A stretch of 64,000 bases of DNA, taken from positions 34,200-98,199 of the forward strand of contig JAPLFG010000005.1 of the NCBI GenBank assembly GCA_026390795.1, in the 5' to 3' direction. A program made the position numbers and the translations under genes. Below are positions 40,387-49,367 of this stretch, piece after piece (the first letter of the stretch is position 1; every line of letters starts with the position of its first letter). Source of the stretch: Ignavibacteriales bacterium. GTDB lineage: Bacteria > Bacteroidota > Ignavibacteria > Ignavibacteriales > Melioribacteraceae. Below the pieces are notes generated by a model that saw nothing but the letters and a program-made list of their open reading frames with translations, searched no databases and was not told the DNA's origin.

Positions 40387-41077
40387 ATTTTTCTTGTTGA
40401 TTATTCTGTTCACTATTTTTGGTAAAAGGTAAATTAGGAATAATTTTGTCAATTCCGTTTGAAAGAGCAAGATCGATAGGAGGAAATAATTCTCTACGCT
40501 GAGATACATAATATCCTTCTTCGCCTAACACTTCTGCTTTCCAGAGAACTCTACCGTCAACTAAAGAAATCAAGTAGTATCTAAATTCACATGAGATCAC
40601 ATTTGCAAATGCATAGCTGCGAAGCACGAATCCGCTCTTGGGTATTTTATTGTCTATTCTCCCAATTAATATTGCATCCGGATTTTCTTCATCAACTGAA
40701 GAACCTACCGGAGTTTCAAAAAATCGTGTCAAGTCAAGTCTTTTTAATTTTTCTATTGATTCAACGAAATTTGGGATTAGTGTATCATATTCATCAGATA
40801 CCTCAATTGCAGGAATTACAAATTTCATTTCCGGATAATTTTGTTTCAAAGAATTGAAAAAATGATTTGTTGAATAGAATGTACCGCTATCCGTTGTATC
40901 ATCCTGTGCCATTGGCAATAAGGCAACCCGTTCAATTCTATAAACATTTATTTTGGGTGAAGTATATATATTTACCAGATTACTCTCCGGTCCAAGGTCT
41001 CTGCAACTATTTAGATAGAAAAGAAAAGTGAGGAAAGCAAAAAAAGAAAATTGTTTGCCGATTATTTGATATTTCAT
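40385..41077 (-). CDS. lipoprotein of unknown function, paralogue 1
   Basis: About 230 residues with a lipoprotein signal ending YLNSC (Cys25). The mature part has YTSPKINVYRIERVALLPMAQDDTTDSGTFYSTNHFF, ENPDAILIGRI and VISCEFRYYLISLVDGRVLWKAEVLGEEGYY. The IALLPF-like strand, ILIGRI and RVLWKAE segments recall the CsgG/GNA1162-type lipoprotein fold, but this is by eye. ATG 41077 has AAGGGG six bases upstream. The paralogue at 41254 is about 70% identical by eye over the core. Confidence 0.7.
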   Translation of the reverse strand: MKYQIIGKQFSFFAFLTFLFYLNSCRDLGPESNLVNIYTSPKINVYRIERVALLPMAQDDTTDSGTFYSTNHFFNSLKQNYPEMKFVIPAIEVSDEYDTLIPNFVESIEKLKRLDLTRFFETPVGSSVDEENPDAILIGRIDNKIPKSGFVLRSYAFANVISCEFRYYLISLVDGRVLWKAEVLGEEGYYVSQRRELFPPIDLALSNGIDKIIPNLPFTKNSEQNNQQEK

Positions 41078-41253
41078 AGCCACCCCTTAATCCCTATTCA
41101 AGTTTTCTATTCTGTTGAAAGAATGATTGATAATTTGCGATGAGGTTCTTCCTTCCATCAATTTCAAGAGAGCGGATAATATTTTTTCGTCCGATAAATA
41201 CAATGATTGCCCTAGCGTTTCTATTTTACAAGTTTAACATAATTTCTGCTTTT

Positions 41254-41907
41254 CTAATTAAAAGGTAATCGGTTGATAATTTTATCAATTCCATTTGAGA
41301 TTGCATTATCAAGAGGCGGGTAAATATCGCCTGACTGAAAAATGTAATATCCTTCCTCACCTAATGCCTCCGCCTTCCACAGAACTCTGCCGTCACCTAA
41401 AGAAATAAGATAATATCTGAATTCACAAGAAATAACGTTTGCATAGTTTCCCATTGCAAATCCGGTTTTACTTGTACTTTTGTCTATTCTACCAATTAAT
41501 ATCGCATCGGGATTTTCTTCATAAACAGCTGAACCTATTTCAGAATTGAAAAAGTTTTTTAAGTCGAGTCTTTTTAATTTCTCTATTGATTCGATAAAAT
41601 TTGGAATTAAGGTATCACATTGGACAGAATCACCAATAGACGGTAAAACAAATTCGATATTTGCATAATTTTCTGCTAGCATATTGAAAAAATGGTTTGT
41701 TGAGTAAAAGGTACCGCTATTTGTAGTATCATCTTGCGCCATTGGTAATAAGACAACTTTATGAATAGTATAAGCATTGATTTTAGGTGATGTATAAATG
41801 GTAAGTATTTTATTTATTGGTACAATATTCTCGCAAGTATTAAGGAAGAGTAAAAAAGGAAGGATAGTAAAAAATGAGAACTGATTTTGGATCCTTTCTA
41901 ATCTCAT
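41254..41907 (-). CDS. lipoprotein of unknown function, paralogue 2
   Basis: 217 residues with a lipoprotein signal ending FLNTC (Cys25) and the same core: YTSPKINAYTIHKVVLLPMAQDDTTNSGTFYSTNHFF, ENPDAILIGRI and RYYLISLGDGRVLWKAEALGEEGYY. ATG 41907 follows TTAGGGGTGG, which closely matches the leader of the other copy; an in-frame codon at 41931 lies before this SD. Tandem duplication and divergence are evident: the N-termini and the middle differ most. Confidence 0.72.
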   Translation of the reverse strand: MRLERIQNQFSFFTILPFLLFLNTCENIVPINKILTIYTSPKINAYTIHKVVLLPMAQDDTTNSGTFYSTNHFFNMLAENYANIEFVLPSIGDSVQCDTLIPNFIESIEKLKRLDLKNFFNSEIGSAVYEENPDAILIGRIDKSTSKTGFAMGNYANVISCEFRYYLISLGDGRVLWKAEALGEEGYYIFQSGDIYPPLDNAISNGIDKIINRLPFN

Positions 41908-42023
41908 GACCACCCCTAAATTCGTCAACATTTTTCTAATTAACTTTAAGAATATTTGTTACAATGTGCAATGAAGTTTTTTCTACCATTTCGTAACAAG
42001 TCTAAAATACTATTAGCTATTAC

Positions 42024-42051
42024 ATAAAAAAGCCAGAGCAAAAGCTCTGGC
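42024..42051 (-). terminator. terminator of the acyl-CoA synthetase gene
   Basis: GCCAGAGC/GCTCTGGC, an 8-bp stem with a 4-nt loop, followed on the minus strand by TTTTTT. Confidence 0.88.
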
Positions 42052-42114
42052 AAATCAAGTTTTTCAATTCAATATTATTCTGGATTCCCCTTTGCAAGGG
42101 ATTTAGTTCCATTA

Positions 42115-43827
42115 TCAATTATCATTTTTCACTAAGTATCTTTTAATCTTTTGAGTTGTTGTTTTCTCAAATTCACTTTCGCGAATGGAAAACTTTTTGA
42201 TCTGTTTATGTGCTGCAAGTTGTTTGTTTGTCTTTTCAATCTCTTCGGCAATGGTATGATTTAACAGTTCTTCATTAATCTTAATTTGATTTGTTTCCGC
42301 CAATTCAATAAAGGCTTCCGCATCAACAACTATTTGGGCGGAAATAATTTCCCCTTGTTTTGGATCTTCTTCACCAATAATTAGGCACTCAAGAATGAAG
42401 GGACTGCGGTTCAATATATCTTCTATCTCTTCCGGAAAAACATTTTTACCACTTTTGGAAATAATAACATTTTTCTTTCTTCCGTTTATGTGCAGAAAAC
42501 CATCTTCATCAATAAAACCAATATCACCAGTTTTAAACCAGCCATTTTCAAAAGTGTTTTCGGTTGCCTTTTCATTCTTATAATAACCAAGCATAACGCA
42601 AGGTGCTTTAGTCCAAATCTCTCCTCTTCCGTTTTCATCTGGATCATTAATTTTTATTTGAACATGCGGCAGAGGCAATCCCGCAGCATCATCTTTAAAA
42701 GCATCTGTTCTATTCAATGCAAGGATCGGAGATGTTTCTGTTAATCCATAACCTTGAATAAAGCTAAATCCAAACTCCCGCAATCCTTTTGCAACCATTG
42801 GATCCGGTGCGGCACCGCCGGCAATAAACAGCCGTACCGATCCTCCAAATTTTTCATGAAGTTCATGAAATATTTTTTTCTTGACATCTTTCAGACCAAC
42901 AATTGAGAAAAGATTCGTCAGCTTTACAAGCGGCGGTACAATAACCGATTTCACTTTATCGTCTCTAATGCCTTTCATAACACGCTTAAACATTTTATCG
43001 TATAAAAGTGGAACACCTAAAAGAATTGTAGCTTTGACTTTTTGTAAATCATCAACAACAGTTTTTAAAGACCTGGCAAAATGAACTGAAGCTCCGGTAT
43101 ACAACGGACAGAGCATTCCGCATGTGCATTCATAAGTATGATGCATCGGAAGTACGGATAGAAATCGATCATGGCTATCAATTAGGACCATGCTTACCAT
43201 ATCCATTAAATTGGAAGAAAGATTTTTTTGTGATAACATTACACCTTTTGCCCGACCGAGAGAACCAGATGTAAAAATGATTTCCGCAAGATCATCGGGA
43301 TTAATAGCAGGTAATTCTTCGAGATGAATTGATTTGGTATTTCTTATTAAGTCAACCATTTTGTAAAATTCTTTGTCCTCGCCGGTTTCATCCATACAGA
43401 TATAATACTTGAGCGTTTTCAAAAAATTTCTTCCTTCAGCCATCATACTTGAGTAGCCGCCGGAGAATATAATTGCTTCCGCATCCGATTCGTGAATAAT
43501 ATTTTGAATTTCGTTCTTGGTGAGATTTTTATCGATGGGAACCGCAACGTAATTGAACGACATAGAAGTTAAAAAAGAAATTGCCCATTGCACCCGGTTT
43601 TCACCTATGATAGCAATGTGAGCCCTTTCCTTTAATCCCAATTCTTTGAGAGCCGAACCGAATTTTAAAATATTTTCTTGTAATTCGCGAAACGTAACTT
43701 TGTTGATAGGAGTGTCATTCAAATCTTCAAGAGCAAGTTTCGATCCATAATTTTTAGCAGAATTGATAACCATCTCTTGGATGGAATTAATTCTTGGTAC
43801 ATCATAAAGTTTAAGTTCTTTCTTCAT
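42115..43827 (-). CDS. AMP-forming long-chain acyl-CoA synthetase-like ligase
   Basis: 570 residues of the ANL superfamily. Motifs: EIIFTSGSLGRAKGVMLSQKNL (phosphate-binding loop, TSG[ST]TG with S-L for T-T), FIQGYGLTETSPILALN (A5), GWFKTGDIGFIDEDGFLHINGRKKNVIISKSGKNVFPEEIE (A7/A8, hinge and loop). The C-terminal catalytic lysine region is QKIKRYL. It activates fatty acids with ATP and CoA. Single gene, typical length. Confidence 0.9.
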   Translation of the reverse strand: MKKELKLYDVPRINSIQEMVINSAKNYGSKLALEDLNDTPINKVTFRELQENILKFGSALKELGLKERAHIAIIGENRVQWAISFLTSMSFNYVAVPIDKNLTKNEIQNIIHESDAEAIIFSGGYSSMMAEGRNFLKTLKYYICMDETGEDKEFYKMVDLIRNTKSIHLEELPAINPDDLAEIIFTSGSLGRAKGVMLSQKNLSSNLMDMVSMVLIDSHDRFLSVLPMHHTYECTCGMLCPLYTGASVHFARSLKTVVDDLQKVKATILLGVPLLYDKMFKRVMKGIRDDKVKSVIVPPLVKLTNLFSIVGLKDVKKKIFHELHEKFGGSVRLFIAGGAAPDPMVAKGLREFGFSFIQGYGLTETSPILALNRTDAFKDDAAGLPLPHVQIKINDPDENGRGEIWTKAPCVMLGYYKNEKATENTFENGWFKTGDIGFIDEDGFLHINGRKKNVIISKSGKNVFPEEIEDILNRSPFILECLIIGEEDPKQGEIISAQIVVDAEAFIELAETNQIKINEELLNHTIAEEIEKTNKQLAAHKQIKKFSIRESEFEKTTTQKIKRYLVKNDN

Positions 43828-43894
43828 TGTTCATCTATGATTGTTGATGGAATTCAATTCCATATAAATGTAAAGCATAAAGCGACTGCTAAAT

Positions 43895-45370
43895 TTATTT
43901 CTTATTAGCAATCTCAGATAAAATACCTTTGAGCAAACGGTAAAATTTTTCTACATCTTGAATTTTGACCCGTTCATCCGGTGAATGTGCGCCTTCAATG
44001 GTCGGTCCGAATGAAACCATATCAATACCAGGATATTTATCAGCAAGGATACCGCATTCTAGACCCGCATGAACAGCTTTAATCTCGGGAGTTTTAGAAA
44101 ACATTTCCGAATAAACTTGTTTAGAAAGTTTTAACACTTCCGAACTCATATTAGGCTGCCAGCCGGGATAACCGTCTCCAACCTTAACCGCTGCCCCGCT
44201 TAATTCAAATACTGCACGTACTGTGCGTGCAATATTTTTCTTAAATATTTCTATTGAGCTTCTCTGGCTTGTACCAATTTTAAGCTCTTCACCTTCGCAA
44301 AGAATGGTCGCAAGATTTGTAGATGTCTCTACTAATCCCGGTATTTCAGGACTCATACTTACAACACCATGCGGCATTGAAAGAATCACATTGATTATTT
44401 TTTCTCTGAATGAATTATTAAAAACACTTTTGATCTCCAGAGTTAAATCATCTTTTTTCTCGAATGTAACCTTTATGTTTGCTTCAGCATTTTTAAATTC
44501 GATAATTGACTCAAGAGAAAACTCATTAATAATTTCTCTTGCTTTCGATTCAAAATCCGGATTCATGAAGATTACAGCTTCCGCTTCGCGCGGAATGGCA
44601 TTCCTTTTTGAACCGCCGCTTATTGAAGCAAGCTGATAATAAAATCCCGAAAGGCGGTCTAATAGAATTCCAAAAAGTTTAATTGCGTTGGCTCTATGAT
44701 CCGCAATATTGATTCCGGAATGACCGCCTAATAAACCCGAAATAGCTAAAGTAAACGGTTGGTAACCGTTTACAATTTTGTCATTTTCAATTTTATATGT
44801 TCCTACTGTATCCATTCCGCCGGCACATCCAACATAAAAAGCACCGTCTTCTTCTGTATCAAGATTTAACAAAGTCTTTCCGGTGATAAAATTATTTTGC
44901 AAACTGTTTACGCCGGTTAAACCGGTTTCTTCATCTACTGTAAATAAAAGTTCAAGCGGACCGTGTTCAAAATCATCATCGTTAATCAATGCGAGTGCGG
45001 CGGCAGCGCCAATCCCATTATCGGCACCGAGCGTTGTTCCATCGGCTTTAATCCATTCGCCATCGCGGACAAGTTTAATCGGATCATTTAGGAAATCATG
45101 AACCGTGTCTTTGTTTTTTTCGCAGACCATATCCACATGACTTTGTAAAACGATAGTTGGAATTTTTTCAAATCCAGGTGTAGGCGAAATTAGAATTACA
45201 ACATTACCGGCTTCATCCTCTTTCATGGATAAATTATTTTGCCCCGCAAAGTTTCGAAGATATAATCTTATTCGCTCTTCACTTTTAGACGGACGCGGAA
45301 TTTGAGAAATCTCGTAAAATCTTTTCCATAATGTTGATGGGGCTAAACCCTCTATTGCTGATGCTGACAT
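43895..45370 (-). CDS. pepD: cytosol nonspecific dipeptidase (M20, PepD type)
   Basis: 491 residues. N-terminal RLYLRNFAGQNNLSMKEDEAGN, the metal-site QSHVDMVCEKN, DGTTLGADNGIGAAAALALI, DEETGLTGV and TLLNLDTEEDGAFYVGCAGG, the internal lid/dimerisation domain, then a C-terminal AVHAGLECGILADKYPGIDMVSFGPTIEGAHSPDERV. Matches PepD, which hydrolyses Xaa-His and other dipeptides with two zinc ions. Normal length (about 485). Confidence 0.93.
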   Translation of the reverse strand: MSASAIEGLAPSTLWKRFYEISQIPRPSKSEERIRLYLRNFAGQNNLSMKEDEAGNVVILISPTPGFEKIPTIVLQSHVDMVCEKNKDTVHDFLNDPIKLVRDGEWIKADGTTLGADNGIGAAAALALINDDDFEHGPLELLFTVDEETGLTGVNSLQNNFITGKTLLNLDTEEDGAFYVGCAGGMDTVGTYKIENDKIVNGYQPFTLAISGLLGGHSGINIADHRANAIKLFGILLDRLSGFYYQLASISGGSKRNAIPREAEAVIFMNPDFESKAREIINEFSLESIIEFKNAEANIKVTFEKKDDLTLEIKSVFNNSFREKIINVILSMPHGVVSMSPEIPGLVETSTNLATILCEGEELKIGTSQRSSIEIFKKNIARTVRAVFELSGAAVKVGDGYPGWQPNMSSEVLKLSKQVYSEMFSKTPEIKAVHAGLECGILADKYPGIDMVSFGPTIEGAHSPDERVKIQDVEKFYRLLKGILSEIANKK

Positions 45371-45430
45371 TTGTTCTCCGTGAAATATTTGGCAATTAAA
45401 TTCAGTTTGTTTTGACTATTGAGATTTTTT

Positions 45431-46513
45431 TTAACTATGTCGTATGTTTAGAATATCACCATCTCTCACAACATATTCTTTCCCTTCGAGTCTCCATGTA
45501 CCGGCTTCTTTACATTTATTGAAAGAACCGTGTTTCATAAAATCTTCGTAATGTACAACTTCGGCGCGTATGAAACGATTAAAAAAATCTGTATGTATGA
45601 CTCCGGCTGCCTGCTGCGCTGTGTAATTTTTTTTGATCGTCCAGGCACGGCATTCATCTTCGCCAACGGTAAAGAAAGATTGAAGTCCAAGAAGATCATA
45701 CGATGTACGTAAAATTTTGCTCAATGCCGATTCCTTGATTCCATAATCGTTCATAAAAGCTATACGGTCATCGTCATTCATTTGAGAAAGCTCTAATTCA
45801 ATTTTTGCAAAGAAAGGAATAATTGTTGCGTGAGCTTTTTCAAGTTTTGTATTAAGCAGTGGAATTTCAGAATCCACGCTTGGTATTGAGTTTTCATCAT
45901 AATTTATAGCAATGGCAAGCTGTTTTATTGTTAGTAGCTGGTAGCCCGATAATAGTTTGGTTTCATTCTCATCAAGATGAAGAGTCCTTAGAGGCATCTC
46001 TTTTTCACAGTGTGCAAGGCATTTTTCAATTACCGGAAGTTCACGTTTCATTTTTTCATCTTTGGTTTTAAGAACATCCCGTTTCAATTTCTCCAGCCGA
46101 GTTTCTAAAAATGCAAGATCCGAGAGAAGGAATTCAACTTCAAGAAATTCTATATCACGCAGCGGGTTAATCGAATCCATCGGATGAGCAACCGAATCAT
46201 CATTAAAACCCCGTATAACATAAAAGAGCGCATCGTTATTTCGAGCACCATTTAAGAATGAAGAAGTTATTTTCACTTTATTATCATCAGACATTTTTAA
46301 TCCGGGAAGATCAAACACTTCGATGGTTGCATTAACTTGTTTTTTTGGATTAAAAATTGCTGAAAGTTTGTTCAATCTTTCATCCGGAACCTTAACAACT
46401 TCAACAGATGCTTCTTCTTTTTGTGCCTGCGATGGGTGGTTGCCGCTATTAGAAATTGTATTGAAAAGAGTTGTTTTTCCAGAATATTGTAGTCCGACTA
46501 GCCCTATTTGCAT
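45431..46513 (-). CDS. ychF: YchF/OLA1-family GTPase-like ATPase, diverged
   Basis: 360 residues. The G domain has P-loop GLQYSGKTTLFN (canonical GLPNVGKST), then VFDLPGLK (G3). A coiled-coil insert is rich in K/E. The C-terminal TGS domain is well kept: IHTDFFNRFIRAEVVHYEDF, KEAGTWRLEGKEYVVRDGDI. YchF prefers ATP over GTP and binds ribosomes. The diverged P-loop is unusual for this highly conserved protein; a second, canonical copy may exist elsewhere. Confidence 0.8.
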   Translation of the reverse strand: MQIGLVGLQYSGKTTLFNTISNSGNHPSQAQKEEASVEVVKVPDERLNKLSAIFNPKKQVNATIEVFDLPGLKMSDDNKVKITSSFLNGARNNDALFYVIRGFNDDSVAHPMDSINPLRDIEFLEVEFLLSDLAFLETRLEKLKRDVLKTKDEKMKRELPVIEKCLAHCEKEMPLRTLHLDENETKLLSGYQLLTIKQLAIAINYDENSIPSVDSEIPLLNTKLEKAHATIIPFFAKIELELSQMNDDDRIAFMNDYGIKESALSKILRTSYDLLGLQSFFTVGEDECRAWTIKKNYTAQQAAGVIHTDFFNRFIRAEVVHYEDFMKHGSFNKCKEAGTWRLEGKEYVVRDGDILNIRHS

Positions 46514-46619
46514 TTTTTATCTCAAAAATTAGAGTGAACAATTTCAAATCAAATATAACTAAAAATTGCTGGAAATTGAGCAGAAGATAACCGGGAGTCA
46601 GTAAAATTTTCTATCGATA

Positions 46620-46907
46620 TTACGATATAATCTGTGTGTGTAAAGAAATTTCTTCGAGGACAGAACTAACTTTAAGACATGAATTTAATTCACCGTTAAA
46701 AACGATCGACTTCCCTTTTACATGAGCTTCAAAAGCAAAACCACGTGCAATTTCAAAAGTGCATTTAACTGCTTTAATAATTTGGTTGATGACATCGTCA
46801 AATGAATGCCATTCATCATTAAAAAGAACCACTTTATAGGGAAGTCCAATACTTACTTCCTCATCAATAACCGGTTCAATTATTCCCGTTGGTTTTTCTT
46901 CGCTCAT
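46620..46907 (-). CDS. clpS: ClpS-family ATP-dependent protease adaptor
   Basis: 95 residues: a disordered N-terminus then PYKVVLFNDEWHSFDDVINQIIKAVKCTFEIARGFAFEAHVKGKSIVFNGE, the ClpS core with the N-degron-binding N-D-E and the distal histidine region. It delivers N-end-rule substrates to ClpA/ClpC. I chose ATG 46907 over an upstream in-frame TTG. It is divergent to etfB; the 120 bp between hold promoters for both. Confidence 0.85.
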   Translation of the reverse strand: MSEEKPTGIIEPVIDEEVSIGLPYKVVLFNDEWHSFDDVINQIIKAVKCTFEIARGFAFEAHVKGKSIVFNGELNSCLKVSSVLEEISLHTQIIS

Positions 46908-46943
46908 AATCTCTATCAATCCTAATCAAATTTATAAAATTGC

Positions 46944-46972
46944 TTGGCAAAAATAAATTTTATTTATATTTG
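46944..46972 (+). promoter_or_regulatory. promoter of etfB
   Basis: TTGGCA (46944-46949), then TATATTTG (46965-46972), a Bacteroidota-type pair about 55 nt ahead of etfB. Confidence 0.6.
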
Positions 46973-47027
46973 CCCTTGAAATGGGACTGGTGTTCCGCCA
47001 ATCATTAAAAATCTTTTTGGAGGATAA

Positions 47028-47774
47028 ATGAAAATTGCCGTTTGCGTAAGTCACGTTCCAGATACTGCGGCAAAAATTAATATTGGAAGTGACAGTATGA
47101 GTATAGATCCGGCCGGAGTTACTTATGTTGTGAATCCATATGATGAATTTGCAATTGAAGAGGCATTAAAAACCAAAGAAAAATTTGGCGGCGAGACTGT
47201 CGCAATTAGTTTAGGCAGTGATGCAAATAAAGAAACATTACGTAAAGCACTTGCTATGGGAATTGATAACGCTGTTCTTCTGAAAGAGATCGGTTACCGA
47301 GATTCTCTCTCCGTGGCAAAAGCCCTTGCAGAAGAAATTAAAACTCAAGGAGCAGAACTTGCATTCTTTGGGAAACAATCAGTTGATTTTGATAATTCAG
47401 TCGTAGGACAATTAACAGCTGAAATTCTTGGATATAATTGTATTTCAGTTGCTGTGAGTTTTACGCTTGACGGAAATAAAATAATTTGTGAAAGAGAAAT
47501 AGAAGGCGGGAAAGAAATTGTTGAAACAACACTCCCAGCAGTAATAACAGCACAAAAAGGACTGAATGAACCACGCTATGCTTCTTTGAAAGGTATTATG
47601 GCAGCAAAGAAAAAAGAGATTACAGAAAAAATACCGGCTTCCGTTCCAAACTATGTAGAAGTCTTAACTATGAAAAGACCGGCATCGAAACAAGCCGGTA
47701 AAATTATTGGAACAGACGCAAGTGCGGTTCCCGAACTAATTCGGCTTCTAAGAGAAGAAGCTAAAGTAATTTGA
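47028..47774 (+). CDS. etfB: electron transfer flavoprotein, beta subunit
   Basis: A 248-residue EtfB: starts KIAVCVSHVPDTAAKI, then NPYDEFAIEEALKTKEKFGGETVAISLG, ALAEEIKTQGAELAFFGKQSVDFDNSVVGQLTAEILG and GLNEPRYASLKGIMAAKKK. It carries AMP or FAD and passes electrons from acyl-CoA dehydrogenases to the quinone pool. SD GGAGG precedes the ATG. etfA follows after 9 nt. Confidence 0.95.
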   Translation: MKIAVCVSHVPDTAAKINIGSDSMSIDPAGVTYVVNPYDEFAIEEALKTKEKFGGETVAISLGSDANKETLRKALAMGIDNAVLLKEIGYRDSLSVAKALAEEIKTQGAELAFFGKQSVDFDNSVVGQLTAEILGYNCISVAVSFTLDGNKIICEREIEGGKEIVETTLPAVITAQKGLNEPRYASLKGIMAAKKKEITEKIPASVPNYVEVLTMKRPASKQAGKIIGTDASAVPELIRLLREEAKVI

Positions 47775-47783
47775 GGAAAAAAA

Positions 47784-48752
47784 ATGCCAAATAAAATTTT
47801 AGTTTTTATCGAGCAAAGAAATGGTATTATCAAAAAACCTTCGTTAGAAGCAGCAAAAGTTGCTTCTGATTTAGCCGTAAAACTTTCCGGTTCTGCCGAG
47901 GCTATAACAATTGGAAATGAAATTGAAGGTTTGGAAAAGGTTGGTTCTTACGACATAACTCAAGTCACACATTTCAAGAATACAGAGCTTGACAACTATT
48001 CTCCGAGTGCGTATGCGGAGTTAATATCAAAATATGTTAATGAAAATAATATTGATATATTATTCTTCGGTGCAACTTCGATGGGAAAGGATTTAGCTCC
48101 GCGCATCTCCGCGAAAATTGATGCTGGACTTGCAATTGATTGTATTGCTCTTAATTCAGATGGCGGCGAAATTAATGCAACCCGCCCTATTTTTGCCGGT
48201 AAAGCACTACTTGATGTAAAAATTACTTCGCCTAAAAAGATTTTTGCATTACGTCCTAATGTGTTCAACCCAGGTACTCCGTCTGATACAAAAGCAGAAG
48301 TGAAAGTGGTTAATGTTGATTCACCCAACATGAACGTCAAGGTTACTGAAATAAAAAAATCTGAAGGTAAATTAGATGTAGCCGAAGCAGATATAATAGT
48401 TTCAGGCGGCCGCGGTATGAAAGGACCGGAACATTTTCATCTTGTTGAAGAACTTTCGCAAGTACTTGGTGCTGCAACGGGCGCCTCACGTGCCGTTGTA
48501 GATGCCGGCTGGCGCTCTCACGGAGAACAAGTTGGTCAAACCGGTAAAACTGTATCCCCTTCCTTATATGTGGCTCTTGGAATTTCTGGTGCTATTCAAC
48601 ATTTGGCAGGTATGCGCTCATCGAAATATATTGTGGCTGTCAATAAAGATAAGGATGCGCCCATTTTTCAAATTGCAGATTACGGAATTGTTGGCGACTT
48701 ATTTGAAGTAGTTCCGGCAATGATTGAAGAGATAAAGAAAATTAAATCATAG
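47784..48752 (+). CDS. etfA: electron transfer flavoprotein, alpha subunit
   Basis: 322 residues. The C-terminal FAD domain is typical: IVSGGRGMKGPEHFHLVEELSQVLGAATGASRAVVDAGWRSHGEQVGQTGKTVSPSLYVALGISGAIQHLAGMRSSKYIVAVNKDKDAPIFQIADYGIVGDL, split here over the family's GASRxxVDxGW and GQTGK motifs. It pairs with EtfB. The bifunctional nuclease gene follows after 9 nt. Confidence 0.95.
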   Translation: MPNKILVFIEQRNGIIKKPSLEAAKVASDLAVKLSGSAEAITIGNEIEGLEKVGSYDITQVTHFKNTELDNYSPSAYAELISKYVNENNIDILFFGATSMGKDLAPRISAKIDAGLAIDCIALNSDGGEINATRPIFAGKALLDVKITSPKKIFALRPNVFNPGTPSDTKAEVKVVNVDSPNMNVKVTEIKKSEGKLDVAEADIIVSGGRGMKGPEHFHLVEELSQVLGAATGASRAVVDAGWRSHGEQVGQTGKTVSPSLYVALGISGAIQHLAGMRSSKYIVAVNKDKDAPIFQIADYGIVGDLFEVVPAMIEEIKKIKS

Positions 48753-48761
48753 AAGGATATT

Positions 48762-49367
48762 GTGCACAAAGTTCAAGTTGAAATATTAGGTTTATCAGCA
48801 AGTCCATCGGCGGGCGGAGCCTATGCGTTACTGCTAAAAGAAATTTACGGTGTCCGCCGACTGCCGATTATCATAGGCCAGTTCGAAGCACAATCAATTG
48901 CTCTTGAGATGGAAGGGATTAAACCGCCTCGCCCTCTTACACATGATTTGCTTAAGAATGTAATTGATAATCTTGGCGGAACAATTTCCGAGATCATAAT
49001 TGACGAGTTGAAAGAGAATACTTTCTACGCAAAGATAAAATTAGAAATTTCATCCATGACAAACGAAATTGATTCCCGTCCAAGTGACGCGATAGCTCTT
49101 GCTGTTAGAACGGGAAGTCCTTTATTTGTATCGGAAGACGTAATGAAAATAGCATCTTTTGTTCCTTCAAGCGAAGATGTTGAAGAAGCATTCGATAACG
49201 ATGCCGAAGAAAAAGACGCAGAATTCAAACCTGCTAAGAAGAATTTAACTGAGACAAAACTCGCTCAGTTGCAAGATCAGCTGCGCGAAGCGATTGATAA
49301 AGAAGATTACGAAAGAGCAGCGAAGCTGAGAGATGAAATAGCTAAACTCGGAGGCAGTTCTAATTAA
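48762..49367 (+). CDS. bifunctional nuclease (DUF151) with UVR domain
   Basis: 201 residues: an N-terminal DUF151/BFN domain (VEILGLSASPSAGGAYALLLKE, RRLPIIIGQFEAQSIALEMEGIKPPRPLTHDLLKNV, SRPSDAIALAVRTGSPLFV), an acidic linker (EDVEEAFDNDAEEKD) and a C-terminal UVR/UvrB-C motif (LAQLQDQLREAIDKEDYERAAKLRDEIAKL). The GTG start follows AAGGAT. The fusion is known in several bacterial groups. Its stop overlaps the stop of the convergent DUF2851 gene by 8 nt. Confidence 0.9.
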   Translation: MHKVQVEILGLSASPSAGGAYALLLKEIYGVRRLPIIIGQFEAQSIALEMEGIKPPRPLTHDLLKNVIDNLGGTISEIIIDELKENTFYAKIKLEISSMTNEIDSRPSDAIALAVRTGSPLFVSEDVMKIASFVPSSEDVEEAFDNDAEEKDAEFKPAKKNLTETKLAQLQDQLREAIDKEDYERAAKLRDEIAKLGGSSN

